From contig NZ_WFGV02000006.1 of the NCBI RefSeq assembly GCF_010095445.2, positions 62,001-126,000 of the forward strand: a stretch of 64,000 nucleotides of DNA, read 5' to 3'. A program made the position numbers and the translations under genes. Shown in pieces: positions 43,760-52,774 of this stretch; positions within the stretch are counted from its first letter, which is position 1; each line of letters starts with the position of its first letter. Source of the stretch: Pseudomonas sp. TNT3 (GTDB taxonomy: Bacteria; Pseudomonadota; Gammaproteobacteria; Pseudomonadales; Pseudomonadaceae). Under the pieces are notes generated by a model, which saw only the letters and a program-made list of their open reading frames with translations, was not told the DNA's origin and ran no database searches.

Positions 43760-44556
43760 TCGCTTTTGTCCCTGTTCAAAATGTTGGCCGCCCAGGTCAG
43801 AACCAGCACGAAGAAAAAGTAGGAAATTACCAGCGCACTGGTGAAGTGGCCGCTGCTGTTACGCATGTTGTTGAGGTAAACCTGCAAGGTTTCATAGCGG
43901 GTGCCGACGAGGATGTTGGCAAACACGAACTCACCGAACAGGAATGAGAACGACAGCAGCAGCGCTACCATCAGCCCTTTACGCAAATTCGGCAGCACCA
44001 CCAGAAAAGCGGCTTGCCATGTGCTGGCGCCCAGCAGTTGGGCCGCGTCCATCAAGTCGCGCAGATTGATCGCTTGCAGGTTGTTGGTGATCGCGCGGTA
44101 CATGAAAGGCAATGCCACGGTGAAGTAACAGCCAATCAGAATCCACGGCGTACCGACCATGGCGAACGGTCCGGAACCGTAGAGCTGCAACAGTCCTACC
44201 GAGGACACCACAGGCGGCACCGCAAAGGGCAGCAGGATCAGAATGTTCATCAGCGCGTCGAGCTTCGGGAAGTGGTAATGCACCACGAACAGCAGCGGCA
44301 GAATCAGTACCACCGACAGAATCAACGCCCCGACGCACACCAGCAGCGACTGCCCGAACGCATTCAGGAATCGTGGGTCGCTCCACAGTTGCACATACCA
44401 TTTGAACGTGAAACCGCTGGGTAAAATCGTTGCCGACCAACTGCTGGCGATCGAGTAGATCAGCGTTCCGAGCAGCGGCAGCAGCAGAATGGCAAACAAC
44501 AGGTACACCACGACGCGGTGATAGACACCGACGGGCCCCAATTCAGCGCGAGACAT
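43756..44556 (-). CDS. ABC importer permease (second subunit)
   Basis: 266 residues with six membrane helices and the EAA-type cytoplasmic loop (LRDLMDAAQLLGASTWQAAF, then VVLPNLRKGL), which contacts the ATPase. It belongs to the PotC/PhnV-like group. It overlaps the preceding permease gene by 14 bp and the ATPase gene by 4 bp, so the three are translationally coupled. Confidence 0.88.
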   Translation of the reverse strand: MSRAELGPVGVYHRVVVYLLFAILLLPLLGTLIYSIASSWSATILPSGFTFKWYVQLWSDPRFLNAFGQSLLVCVGALILSVVLILPLLFVVHYHFPKLDALMNILILLPFAVPPVVSSVGLLQLYGSGPFAMVGTPWILIGCYFTVALPFMYRAITNNLQAINLRDLMDAAQLLGASTWQAAFLVVLPNLRKGLMVALLLSFSFLFGEFVFANILVGTRYETLQVYLNNMRNSSGHFTSALVISYFFFVLVLTWAANILNRDKSE

Positions 44557-45379
44557 GGTAGCTCCTCTTCAACAGCAGCTGATGCACGATGGTCACCAGG
44601 GTCATCAACGCGACGAGCACGACGGCCAACGCACTGGCCATGTTCGGGTCGAGGGAAATGTCGCCGGAAACCATTGCCGCGATGCGGATCGGCAGCACGT
44701 TGAAGTTGCCGGTCGTCAGTGCATACACCGTGGCGTAGGCGCCGAGCGCGTTAGCCAACAGGATTACGAAGGTGCCGAGTAGCGCGGGGGTCAGCACCGG
44801 CAAACCGATGTGGCGCCAGAATTGCCAACCGTTGGCGCCGAGCAACGCGGCGGATTCTCGCCAGTCTTCGCGCAGGGCATCAAACGCCGGGTACAGCAGC
44901 AACACCCCCAGCGGAATCTGGAAGTAGGTGTAAAGGATGATCAGCCCGGTTTTCGAGTACAGGTTGAAATCCTGAATGATCCCTGCTTGTTTCAGCATGA
45001 TGGTGAAGCTGCCGTTGAAACCGAGCAGGATGATGAAAGCAAAGGCCAGGGGCACACCGGCAAAGTTGCTGGTCATGTTGGCAAAGGCATTCACGAAGTT
45101 GCGCAGTTTCGAATCGACCCGACGCAGGGAATAGGCCCCGAGCACCGCGATGATGATGCCGAATACGCTGGACCAGAAACTGATCTCGAGGCTGTACTGG
45201 ATCGCTTGTAAATAAAACTTCGAATTGAAGATTTTTGTGAAGTTGGCCAGGCCCCAACCGAACTCTTCCGACTGCAGGCTGTTGATCATCACCCAGAACA
45301 GCGGGGCGATCTGAAAGACGATAAAGAACAAGGCGAAAGGGATAAGGCACAACGCTGCCAACCATTTGCCGCGGGTCAT
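44543..45379 (-). CDS. ABC importer permease (first subunit)
   Basis: 278 residues from the ATG at 45377-45379 (MTRGKWLAALCLIPFALFFI), 5 bp after the stop of the phosphatase-like gene; the frame stays open upstream but only across that gene. Six membrane helices and an EAA loop (LREDWRESAALLGANGWQFW, then HIGLPVLTPALLG). PotB/PhnU-like. Forms a heterodimer with the next permease. Confidence 0.87.
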   Translation of the reverse strand: MTRGKWLAALCLIPFALFFIVFQIAPLFWVMINSLQSEEFGWGLANFTKIFNSKFYLQAIQYSLEISFWSSVFGIIIAVLGAYSLRRVDSKLRNFVNAFANMTSNFAGVPLAFAFIILLGFNGSFTIMLKQAGIIQDFNLYSKTGLIILYTYFQIPLGVLLLYPAFDALREDWRESAALLGANGWQFWRHIGLPVLTPALLGTFVILLANALGAYATVYALTTGNFNVLPIRIAAMVSGDISLDPNMASALAVVLVALMTLVTIVHQLLLKRSYHVSR

Positions 45380-45384
45380 GGCGT

Positions 45385-46191
45385 TCACTTGAACAGCTCC
45401 CGGCAAACAGGTTTGTCGTGGGCTACGCCGAGCAGTTCGCAAACAGTGCCGCAGATGTCCGTCTGTTTAGGCGTGGCGTCGGCATTCAAACTGAAGGCGT
45501 CACCGAGGACGAACAGTGGCACTTCACGCTCTTGCGGCAGCAGGCCATTGTGGGATCGGTCGTTGTTCATGCCGTGGTCGGCGGTCACCAGCACCTGGTA
45601 ATCGGCATCGAGCCAGCCTTGCAGGTAATCAGCCAGGATGATGTCGGCGGAGCGAGCGCTGTTTCGGTATTGCGGGGTGTCGAGGCCGTGTTTGTGCCCG
45701 GCGTCATCAATGTTCATGGGGTGCACCAGAAGGAAGTTTGGCGCATGACGCAGGCGCAGGTTTTCGGCGTCTGCGAACAGGTGCGAATCCGGATAATGAT
45801 CGCTCCAGTAGAAGTGACCGTGCTGGATCGGCAGATCGGCGTCGTCAGTGTGACGGTCCCGTGCGGCCACGAAGGGCGAGCGGTTATAGAGCTCGCTGAC
45901 CCAGTGATACGCCGCGGCGGCAGTTTTAAGACCCGCGTCGGTGGCGTAGTGATAGATGCTGCGCTGATTGGACAGGCGCGAAACGTTGTTGTGGACGATG
46001 CCACTGTCGATCGGGGTAACGCCGGTCAGGATGCATTCGTAAAGTGGTCGGGACAGGGCCGGCAATTCGCACTCCAGCTTGTAGAGCGCTGCGCGTCCCG
46101 CGCCGACATAGGCCTGCAGGTGCCCCATCGCATGGCGTGCGACTTCATAGTTGAGGCCGTCAAGCACGACAAGGATGACGTTGTGCTTCAT
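45385..46191 (-). CDS. Alkaline-phosphatase-superfamily enzyme (nucleotide pyrophosphatase/phosphodiesterase type)
   Basis: 268 residues from the ATG at 46189-46191 (MKHNVILVVLDGLNYEVARH) with AGGAG about 11 bp upstream. Metal and nucleophile features of the superfamily are visible: VVLDGLNY with an early metal Asp, the Thr of ECILTGVTPIDSGI as probable nucleophile, HPMNIDDAGHKHG, and VTADHGMNND near the end. It is short for the family. Related enzymes cleave phosphodiesters, pyrophosphates or phosphonoacetate. No signal peptide, so it is cytoplasmic. It stands between the binding-protein gene and the permeases, unusual for an ABC operon, so it most likely processes the imported compound. Confidence 0.82.
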   Translation of the reverse strand: MKHNVILVVLDGLNYEVARHAMGHLQAYVGAGRAALYKLECELPALSRPLYECILTGVTPIDSGIVHNNVSRLSNQRSIYHYATDAGLKTAAAAYHWVSELYNRSPFVAARDRHTDDADLPIQHGHFYWSDHYPDSHLFADAENLRLRHAPNFLLVHPMNIDDAGHKHGLDTPQYRNSARSADIILADYLQGWLDADYQVLVTADHGMNNDRSHNGLLPQEREVPLFVLGDAFSLNADATPKQTDICGTVCELLGVAHDKPVCRELFK

Positions 46192-46224
46192 AGGGGGCGA
46201 AGCTCCTGTGGTTTCGTCGAAAAC

Positions 46225-46350
46225 CTGTAGCAGCAAGGCTTGCCCGCGATGGCATCACCTTGGTCATCAAACAGACCGGGTTGCGGACTGCGTTGCGGAC
46301 CGAGTTGCAGACCGTGTTGGCTGCATCGCGAGCAAGCTTTGCTCCTGCAG
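46225..46350. repeat. Degenerate REP pair enclosing four 12-bp tandem repeats
   Basis: Outer arms at 46225-46251 (CTGTAGCAGCAAGGCTTGCC and onward) and 46324-46350 (core CATCGCGAGCAAGC) are imperfectly inverted. The loop holds four imperfect 12-bp units at 46274-46321: GACCGGGTTGCG, GACTGCGTTGCG, GACCGAGTTGCA, GACCGTGTTGGC. It sits in the operon between the binding-protein gene and the phosphatase-like gene, where a hairpin could set different expression levels. Confidence 0.82.
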
Positions 46351-46358
46351 ATGCAGGA

Positions 46359-47423
46359 TTACTGCATATTGATAATGACTTCTTCCTGCCACTTCTGCGG
46401 CAAGCCTTTGGAGGTCTTCTCCCAGGCATCCGCGTCCTTGATTGGTGTCACGCCTTTGTACTGCTCGTTTGGCAGCAGCTGGGCTTTGACGTCGTCAGGC
46501 AGTTTCACGTGCTCGGCGCGGATCGGACGGGCGTTGCCGCGGGCCAGGTTGATCTGGCCCGCATCGCTGAAGATGTATTCGCGGGTCAGCTTGGCGGCGT
46601 TCGGATTCTTGGCGTACTTGTTGATGATGGTGGTGTAGCCGGAAATTACCGAGCCATCCGACGGAATCAACACGATGTAGTCATCCGGGTTGGCCATCTT
46701 GGCCTTGTAGCTCAAGCCGTTGAAATCCCAGACCACGCCCACTTCGACCTCACCCTTTTCCATGGTGGCAATCGTCGGGTTGGCCATCGACAAACGACCT
46801 TGCTTGGCGATGTCCGAGAACAGCAACAGGGCAGGCTGGATATTTTTTTCATCACCACCGTTGGCCAGTGCTGCGGCCAGAACACCGTTGGCAGCCTGGG
46901 CAGCGGTACTCACGTCACCGATGGATACTTTGTATTTGCCCGTCTTGAGGTCGGCCCACTTGGTCGGTGCCTCAGAACCATGCAGCAGCTTCTTGTTGAC
47001 GATAAAAGCAATGGTGCCGGTGTAGGCCAATGCCCAGTTACCGTCCTTGTCCTTGGCCCAATCCGGAACCTGATCCCAGGTACTTGGCTTGTAGGGTTGC
47101 ACTACACCTTGCTTCACGGCGATAGGGCCGAAGGCAGCACCGACGTCGCCGATATCCGCGCTGGCGTTGTCTTTTTCCGCAGCAAACTTGGCAATTTCCT
47201 GCGCCGAGCTCATGTCGGTGTCGATGTGTTTCAGTCCGTAGTTTTTGGCCAGGTCATCCCAAGTGCCTTTCCAGTTTGCCCAGTTGTCGGGCATGCCTAA
47301 GCTATTGACCGCACCTTCCGCTTTCGCTGCGGCTTCCAGGGTTTTCAAATCATCAGTTGCCATGGCAGCGGTGCACATGGCAATGGTCGAGCCTAACAGT
47401 GATGCCAGGAAAAGCTTTTTCAT
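46359..47423 (-). CDS. ABC transporter periplasmic substrate-binding protein
   Basis: 354 residues. Signal peptide MKKLFLASLLGSTIAMCTAA with cleavage near AMA-TDD; the Cys at 17 is not in a good lipobox, so it is a soluble periplasmic protein. The rest is a type-2 binding fold of the AfuA/PotD-like family (SBP_bac_6/8): ALAYTGTIAFIVNKKLL, PTKWADLKTGKYKVSIGDV, GEVEVGVVWDFNGL and ARGNARPIR near the end. It is first and highest expected in the importer operon. Substrate not readable from sequence. Confidence 0.88.
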   Translation of the reverse strand: MKKLFLASLLGSTIAMCTAAMATDDLKTLEAAAKAEGAVNSLGMPDNWANWKGTWDDLAKNYGLKHIDTDMSSAQEIAKFAAEKDNASADIGDVGAAFGPIAVKQGVVQPYKPSTWDQVPDWAKDKDGNWALAYTGTIAFIVNKKLLHGSEAPTKWADLKTGKYKVSIGDVSTAAQAANGVLAAALANGGDEKNIQPALLLFSDIAKQGRLSMANPTIATMEKGEVEVGVVWDFNGLSYKAKMANPDDYIVLIPSDGSVISGYTTIINKYAKNPNAAKLTREYIFSDAGQINLARGNARPIRAEHVKLPDDVKAQLLPNEQYKGVTPIKDADAWEKTSKGLPQKWQEEVIINMQ

Positions 47424-47468
47424 CCGAAGCTCCTTTGGGCGTTTTCAACGCTGCGATTGCGGTTATGT

Positions 47469-47480
47469 TGGTCTAGGTCA
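47469..47480. promoter_or_regulatory. Candidate GntR/UTRA operator (site 1, near binding-protein gene)
   Basis: TGGTCTAGGTCA matches 10 of 12 positions of TGGTCTAGACCA, the DasR/PhnF-type operator of HutC-subfamily GntR regulators. It lies 46 bp before the binding-protein start codon. Confidence 0.65.
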
Positions 47481-47745
47481 GCAATACCTGAGCCAATCTA
47501 GGCGTCCTGGATGACATTTTGATGTCGACGAGCCAGCGGCCTGATTTTGGTGCGAGGTAATACTCTGGGTGCGAGATAAGCGTAGACCATGGCTAAAGGG
47601 CTGATATGAAAGGACTTGGCCATGATATTGCACGCCGCTGATCTAACCGTTCGGCGGCTTTGTCATCTGCCAGTCATCTGCAGTGCCTAGGCTTGTCAGG
47701 AAAATAATGAGCCGATTTGATCGTGGTTCTGCCCCGAGACAGTGC

Positions 47746-47757
47746 TGGTCTAGTCCA
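47746..47757. promoter_or_regulatory. Candidate GntR/UTRA operator (site 2, near regulator gene)
   Basis: TGGTCTAGTCCA, within CTGGTCTAGTCCAG, matches TGGTCTAGACCA at 11 of 12 positions and is a near-perfect palindrome. It ends 14 bp before the regulator's ATG, suited to autorepression. Confidence 0.72.
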
Positions 47758-47771
47758 GATAGGTAACGTTG

Positions 47772-48485
47772 ATGCGCATCGAGACAACAAAGGCGGTGAC
47801 AGCCATCGGCCAGGTGCTTCAGGATCAACTCGATCATGGGTTGCTGGCGCAAGGCAGCAAACTACCGGCCGAGCGCAAGCTCAGTGAGCTGTTCGGGACT
47901 ACGCGAATCACTGTGCGTGAAGCGTTGTTGCAGCTGGAGGCTCAAGGCCAGATCTATCGGGAAGAGCGCCGGGGCTGGTTCGTCTCGCCTCCGCGGCTGG
48001 CTTATAACCTGATGCAGCGCAGTCATTTTCACGCGATGGTGAGTGCCCAAGGGCGAGTGCCGTCAACCGAAGTGATTTCTGCAAGGCTGCAGCCGGCCTC
48101 TGCGGCGGTCTGTGCCTGGTTACAGTTGCCGGCGTTGTCGAGCGTGATTCAGATTTGCCGGGCGCGACGAATTGATGAGCGTCTGGTGCTGTATGTCGAA
48201 CACTATTTGAACCCGCAGTTCTTTCCGGGGATTCTTGATTTCGATCTGAACCAGTCAATTACTGAGCTCTACGCGCGTCATTACGACCTGCACTACGGCC
48301 GGGTACGCTTCGAGATCGTGCCGACAGCGTTGTCGGTGGATGCGGCGGCTGCCTTAAGGGTGTCGGTGGGCAGTCCGGGCTTGCGCATTGCCAGGGTCAA
48401 CTATGATCAGCATGGGCGGCTGATCGATTGCGACCTGGAGTTCTGGCGGCATGACGCGATTCATGTCGGCGTCGATGTGGTTTAA
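47772..48485 (+). CDS. GntR-family regulator with UTRA domain (HutC/PhnF type)
   Basis: 237 residues from the ATG at 47772. Residues about 5-70 are the GntR winged helix (GSKLPAERKLSELFGTTRIT, VREALLQLEAQG), and about 85-230 the UTRA ligand-binding domain (YVEHYLNPQFFPGIL; DCDLEFWRHDAIHV). Divergent from the importer operon, with matching operators between, so it very likely represses both until the imported compound or a derivative binds UTRA. Confidence 0.9.
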   Translation: MRIETTKAVTAIGQVLQDQLDHGLLAQGSKLPAERKLSELFGTTRITVREALLQLEAQGQIYREERRGWFVSPPRLAYNLMQRSHFHAMVSAQGRVPSTEVISARLQPASAAVCAWLQLPALSSVIQICRARRIDERLVLYVEHYLNPQFFPGILDFDLNQSITELYARHYDLHYGRVRFEIVPTALSVDAAAALRVSVGSPGLRIARVNYDQHGRLIDCDLEFWRHDAIHVGVDVV

Positions 48486-48518
48486 ATGGGGCAGCCTCCT
48501 TGCTGCGTCCTTGAAGTC

Positions 48519-49286
48519 TTACCCGAAGCGATAAATGTCCATGCCCAGGGCGCCCAGGGTGAAACCTTTATGGCTCACGCTGAAGTCACCGCCGGCGCCG
48601 CGGGCGAAGAACAGCGGTAACAAATGTTCATCACTCGGATGGTTGCGCGCAGCATTTGGCGCTTGCTGGCGATAGTCGTGCAGCGCAGTTTCATCGTTCG
48701 TCTCGAGCTTCTCGATCATCCAGTCACGAAAAGCCCTGGCCCACGGCTCGACACTGTCCGGACCGGCATGCCAGTCAAGCTCACGCAAGTTATGGGTAAT
48801 GCTGCCTGATCCAATCAGCAGCACGCCGTGTTCGCGCAGGCTGGAGAGGGCGTGACCGACTCGGGTTTGCAGGGCGGGGCCGCCACGGGTGGGTAACGAG
48901 ACCTGGATCACCGGAATATCCGCCTGTGGGTACATCAACGACAGTGGTACCCAGACGCCATGGTCGAATGGCCGCTCAGCATCGATGCGTGCGGGGAGGC
49001 CATGGGACACCAGTAATTGGGCGACCTCTTGCGCCAGTTGCGGATCCCCGGGAGCCGGATATTGCACTTCGAACAAGGCCTTGGGGAAGCCGCCGAAGTC
49101 ATGCCAGGTCTCAGGCTGAGCAGCGCCACCCACCAGCAACTCGTTGCTTTCCCAATGCGCCGATACAATCACGATGGCTTTTGGCCTTGGCATCTCAGCG
49201 GCAAGCCGCGCCAGGGCCGGGCCGCTAGCGCCTGGTTCCAACGCCAACATGGGAGAACCATGGGATATATAGAGGCTGGGGAACAT
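48519..49286 (-). CDS. DODA-type extradiol dioxygenase (YgiD family)
   Basis: 255 residues, class III extradiol ring-cleavage dioxygenase fold. Metal ligands are probably His9 in LYISHGSPML, His in VSAHWES, and His in SITHNLREL, the LigB/YgiD zinc or iron pattern. YgiD of E. coli is a 4,5-DOPA extradiol dioxygenase; the natural substrate is unclear. ATG 49284-49286 has a CAGGAGCTC ribosome site. Divergent from tpm. Confidence 0.9.
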   Translation of the reverse strand: MFPSLYISHGSPMLALEPGASGPALARLAAEMPRPKAIVIVSAHWESNELLVGGAAQPETWHDFGGFPKALFEVQYPAPGDPQLAQEVAQLLVSHGLPARIDAERPFDHGVWVPLSLMYPQADIPVIQVSLPTRGGPALQTRVGHALSSLREHGVLLIGSGSITHNLRELDWHAGPDSVEPWARAFRDWMIEKLETNDETALHDYRQQAPNAARNHPSDEHLLPLFFARGAGGDFSVSHKGFTLGALGMDIYRFG

Positions 49287-49388
49287 GGATGAGCTCCTGA
49301 GAGTTAAGATGGGCCATCTTCAGTCAGATCATCGATCTAAATCTAATATAAGTTTTAGGGTCTTTTGATCGAATAATCAGGATTATTT

Positions 49389-50045
49389 ATGCAGCCGGAT
49401 TTTTGGCACAAGCGGTGGCAGGCGAATCAGATCGGCTTCCATTTGCCCGAGGTTAATCCCTATCTGCAACGGTTCTGGCCACAACTGGGTGTGGAAGAAG
49501 GCGCGCGCGTGCTGGTGCCGTTGTGTGGGAAAAGTCTGGATTTGTTGTGGCTTGCTCACCAAGGTCATGAGGTCCTCGGTATCGAACTGTCGGAAAAAGC
49601 GGTAGAGGATTTCTTCGACGAGCATCATTTCGACCCGAACGTCAGTGAACAGGGGCCGTTCAAAGTCTATCGCGCTGGCTCAATAGAGCTGTGGTGTGGT
49701 GACTTCTTCGAGCTGACAGCAGGCGATGTTGCCGATTGCACCGCGCTGTACGACCGAGCTGCCTTAATTGCCTTGCCGCCGCCGATGCGTCAGCAATACG
49801 CTGCGCACCTGAACCGGATTTTGCCGAAAGATTCCATGGGCCTGCTGATCTCCCTGGATTACGATCAGGCACAGATGGACGGACCGCCATTTGCTGTGCT
49901 GGATGATGAAGTGCAGCAATTGTTCGGGAATTTCTGGGCGCTGAAAATTCTGGAAGACCAGGATGTACTGAGCGAGAGCGGGAGGTTTCTGGAGGCAGGT
50001 GTTACGCGGCTTGAAGAACGTGTTTACAGGATTTCCAGCCGTTAG
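49389..50045 (+). CDS. tpm: Thiopurine S-methyltransferase
   Basis: 218 residues, full length for bacterial TPMT. Start [20 protein letters not shown] is the family N-terminus; [20 protein letters not shown] is the SAM-binding segment and [18 protein letters not shown] follows. Bacterial enzymes methylate thiopurines and also selenium and tellurium oxyanions, giving volatile products and tellurite resistance. By memory the order tpm...htpX...alaA matches PAO1. Ends before a bidirectional terminator. Confidence 0.95.
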   Translation: MQPDFWHKRWQANQIGFHLPEVNPYLQRFWPQLGVEEGARVLVPLCGKSLDLLWLAHQGHEVLGIELSEKAVEDFFDEHHFDPNVSEQGPFKVYRAGSIELWCGDFFELTAGDVADCTALYDRAALIALPPPMRQQYAAHLNRILPKDSMGLLISLDYDQAQMDGPPFAVLDDEVQQLFGNFWALKILEDQDVLSESGRFLEAGVTRLEERVYRISSR

Positions 50046-50077
50046 GGTGTGAACAACACACCTATCAGCCAGACAAA

Positions 50078-50106
50078 AAAAGGCCCGCATCGCTGCGGGC
50101 CTTTTC
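50078..50106. terminator. Bidirectional terminator between tpm and htpX
   Basis: AAAGGCCCGCA-TCGC-TGCGGGCCTTT hairpin with A-run before and T-rich run after, serving both convergent genes. Confidence 0.92.
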
Positions 50107-50132
50107 TTTTATTGCGCGTATTGCGAAGCCTT

Positions 50133-51020
50133 TCAGCCCCGACGACGCAATGCGTCGATACGCTCTTCCAGCGGCGGGTGGCTCATGAACATGCGAGCGA
50201 ACCCTTGTTTGATGCCACCGTTGATGCCGAAGGCGTTCAGTGTGTCGGGCATGTGTACCGGCAACCCTTGCTCGGCACGCAGGCGCTGCAGGGCACCAAT
50301 CATCGCGGCGGTACCGGCCAGGCGGGCACCGGCTTCATCAGCACGGAATTCACGTTTGCGCGAGAACCACATGACGATGGAGCTGGCCAGAATGCCCAGG
50401 ACCAGTTCAGCAAAGATGGTCGCGATGTAGTAGGCAATGCCCTGGCCTTCTTCGTTCTTGAAAATCACTTTGTCGACGAAGTTGCCAATGATCCGTGCAA
50501 AGAACATCACGAAGGTGTTTACCACGCCCTGGATCAGCGCCAGCGTGACCATGTCACCGTTGGCCACGTGACCGATTTCGTGGGCCAGCACCGCCTTGAC
50601 TTCATCGGGCGAAAAGCGCTCGAGCAAACCCTGGCTGACCGCGACCAGTGCGTCGTTCTTGTTCCAGCCAGTGGCAAAGGCGTTTGCCTCGTAAGCCGGG
50701 AAAATACCGACTTCGGGCATCTTGATGCCGGCCTCGCGGGACAGTTGCTCAACGGTTTGCAGCAGCCATTGCTCGTGACGTGTGCGCGGCTGGGTGATGA
50801 TTTGGGTGCTGGTGCTCATCTTCGCCATCCACTTGGAGATGAACAGCGAGAACAACGAGCCGGCGAAACCAAAGACCGCACAGAAAATCAGCAGCTGATT
50901 GAGGTTGAGATCAACCCCATTGGCCGCCATGAACCCGTTAAAGCCGAAAAGGCTCAGGGTGATGCTGGCAATCAGCACGACCGCCAGGTTAGTGGCCAAG
51001 AACAGCAGGATGCGCATCAT
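50133..51020 (-). CDS. htpX: Membrane-bound zinc protease HtpX
   Basis: 295 residues. Two N-terminal membrane helices (about 4-24 and 42-62) and two more after the active site. The zinc motif HEIGH is at 147-151 ([13 protein letters not shown]), with the third ligand Glu in [14 protein letters not shown]. It degrades misfolded inner-membrane proteins together with FtsH. Start [11 protein letters not shown] is the usual family N-terminus, with GAGGAG upstream and a good sigma-70 promoter. Confidence 0.95.
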   Translation of the reverse strand: MMRILLFLATNLAVVLIASITLSLFGFNGFMAANGVDLNLNQLLIFCAVFGFAGSLFSLFISKWMAKMSTSTQIITQPRTRHEQWLLQTVEQLSREAGIKMPEVGIFPAYEANAFATGWNKNDALVAVSQGLLERFSPDEVKAVLAHEIGHVANGDMVTLALIQGVVNTFVMFFARIIGNFVDKVIFKNEEGQGIAYYIATIFAELVLGILASSIVMWFSRKREFRADEAGARLAGTAAMIGALQRLRAEQGLPVHMPDTLNAFGINGGIKQGFARMFMSHPPLEERIDALRRRG

Positions 51021-51065
51021 GGTTGTAGAAATCTCCTCAAGCTAAAGATATAGCGTACTGCGGGG

Positions 51066-51094
51066 TATATAAGGTGCTGCACCGGGCTATTCAA
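51066..51094 (-). promoter_or_regulatory. Sigma-70 promoter of htpX
   Basis: On the minus strand TTGAAT (51089-51094), 17-bp spacer, TATATA (51066-51071), about 45 bp before the start codon. The rest of the 51021-51336 gap holds no gene that I can support. Confidence 0.75.
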
Positions 51095-51296
51095 CCGGGT
51101 GACTATTTCAAACTGTGTCCTACAGCAAAAGAGTAGCTGCTTGAAGGACATTTCCGAGGACGACAGGGGAAGTGGTTGTCCGTCATTTTGCATGTCGCGG
51201 CCCCGTCGTTATTAGACGCGAGCCCGAAATCGGACGTCAGTCAGCGAAGTAGATACCGGCGCAGGGCGGGAAGCAAAGATATGTTGCTGAATTGAT

Positions 51297-51328
51297 CACC
51301 GTGCGATCTCGACCAGCATCGCACGGTG
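51297..51328 (-). terminator. Hairpin downstream of alaA
   Basis: CACCGTGCGAT (51297-51307) pairs perfectly with ATCGCACGGTG (51318-51328), 8 bp after the alaA stop. The expected T-run is missing, so it may be a transcript-stabilising hairpin. Confidence 0.65.
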
Positions 51329-51336
51329 AAGGCCAA

Positions 51337-52548
51337 TTACTGGCGATAAGACTTGAGGAAGTTGCCGATGCGGCCGATGGCCATGTCCAGGTCATCAACT
51401 CGCGGCAGTGTCACCACACGGAAATGATCAGGCCATGGCCAGTTGAAGGCTGTGCCTTGAACCACCAGCAGTTTTTCCGACAGCAGCAGGTCGAGGACGA
51501 ACTTTTCATCGTTGTGGATCGGGCACACTTTCGGGTCGATCCGCGGAAACGCGTACAGCGCGCCCATCGGCTTGACGCAGCTGACGCCCGGGATGTCGTT
51601 GAGCAGCTCCCAGGTACGATTGCGCTGTTCCAGAAGCCGTCCTTGCGGCAATACCAGGTCGTTGATGCTCTGATAACCCCCGAGAGCCGTCTGGATCGCA
51701 TGTTGGCTCGGCACGTTGGCGCACAGGCGCATATTGGCCAGCATGTCGATGCCTTCGATGTAGCTCTGGGCGTGTTGTTTCGGACCCGAAATGGCGATCC
51801 AGCCAGAACGGAAGCCGGCTACCCGGTAGGATTTGGACAAACCGTTGAAGGTAAGGCACAGCAGGTCTGGCGCCAGGGACGCGGTGCAGATGTGCACGGC
51901 ATCGTCGTACAGAATCTTGTCGTAGATCTCGTCGGAAAAAACCACCAGGTTGTGCTGGCGAGCCAGCTCCAGCATCCCCAGCAACACTTCCCTGGAGTAC
52001 ACCGCACCCGTCGGGTTGTTCGGGTTGATGATCACGAGCGCCTTTGTGTTAGGCGTGATCTTGGCCTTGATGTCAGCCAGATCCGGCCACCAGTTGGCTT
52101 GCTCGTCACACAGGTAATGCACCGGGTTACCGCCGGAGAGGCTCACCGCAGCGGTCCAGAGTGGGTAATCCGGAGCCGGCACCAGCACTTCGTCGCCGTT
52201 GTTCAACAGAGCCTGCATCGACATGACGATCAGCTCGGAAACGCCGTTACCCAGGTAGATGTCTTCTATACCGACGCCTTCCACCTGCTTTTGCTGGTAG
52301 TACTGCATGACGGCCTTGCGCGCGCTGAACAGCCCTTTGGAGTCACTGTAGCCCTGGGCGGTCGGCAAGTTGCGGATCACGTCCTGAAGAATTTCGTCCG
52401 GCGCTTCGAAACCAAAAGGCGCCGGGTTGCCGATGTTCAGCTTGAGGATGCGATGGCCTTCCTCTTCCAGGCGTTTGGCGTGCTTGAGCACTGGGCCGCG
52501 AATGTCATAGCAGACGTTGGCGAGCTTGTTCGATTTGCTGACCTGCAT
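51337..52548 (-). CDS. alaA: Alanine-synthesising aminotransferase AlaA-like (class I/II PLP)
   Basis: 403 residues from the ATG at 52546-52548 (MQVSKSNKLANVCYDIRGPV), the usual start; the frame stays open upstream without family likeness. The PLP lysine is Lys239 in FNGLSKSYRVAGFRSGW; substrate and cofactor residues are seen in INPNNPTGAVY (175-184) and SDEIYDKILYD. AlaA transfers an amino group from glutamate to pyruvate. Divergent from msrB. Confidence 0.9.
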   Translation of the reverse strand: MQVSKSNKLANVCYDIRGPVLKHAKRLEEEGHRILKLNIGNPAPFGFEAPDEILQDVIRNLPTAQGYSDSKGLFSARKAVMQYYQQKQVEGVGIEDIYLGNGVSELIVMSMQALLNNGDEVLVPAPDYPLWTAAVSLSGGNPVHYLCDEQANWWPDLADIKAKITPNTKALVIINPNNPTGAVYSREVLLGMLELARQHNLVVFSDEIYDKILYDDAVHICTASLAPDLLCLTFNGLSKSYRVAGFRSGWIAISGPKQHAQSYIEGIDMLANMRLCANVPSQHAIQTALGGYQSINDLVLPQGRLLEQRNRTWELLNDIPGVSCVKPMGALYAFPRIDPKVCPIHNDEKFVLDLLLSEKLLVVQGTAFNWPWPDHFRVVTLPRVDDLDMAIGRIGNFLKSYRQ

Positions 52549-52774
52549 GGCGATGTGTTCCCGAAAATGAACGATCCAGGCGGCTTGTGAACTACCGTAC
52601 TGGGAATCCTGCGTATTCACACAGGCCTGACGCCTTGAGATGCAGCACCCATAAATCCGTTTGAATGCGCGTGGTCTGGCTGCCAGACTGGCGTTTGACG
52701 AGGCGCAATCATACGTGCCGCCCGATCCGTGGAAAAGGTACAGATCGGGCTTTTTCAGCTGCTGAGGTGTGACA
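52549..52774. other. Divergent region between alaA and msrB
   Basis: 226 bp. TGAGGTG at 52763-52769 is the msrB ribosome site, but I could not pick a convincing promoter for either gene. Nothing else is seen. Confidence 0.45.

Larger units (their letters stand above)
47424..47771. other. Divergent control region of the importer operon and its UTRA regulator
   Basis: 348 bp without a gene. It holds the two TGGTCTAG operator candidates listed separately and a third, degenerate half-site (TAGACCA, 47583-47589). I see no strong sigma-70 hexamer pair by eye. Confidence 0.6.

Noticed and set aside
46274..46321. Short tandem repeats considered as a CRISPR array
   Set aside because: 12-bp units without spacers and no cas genes; they lie in a REP loop.
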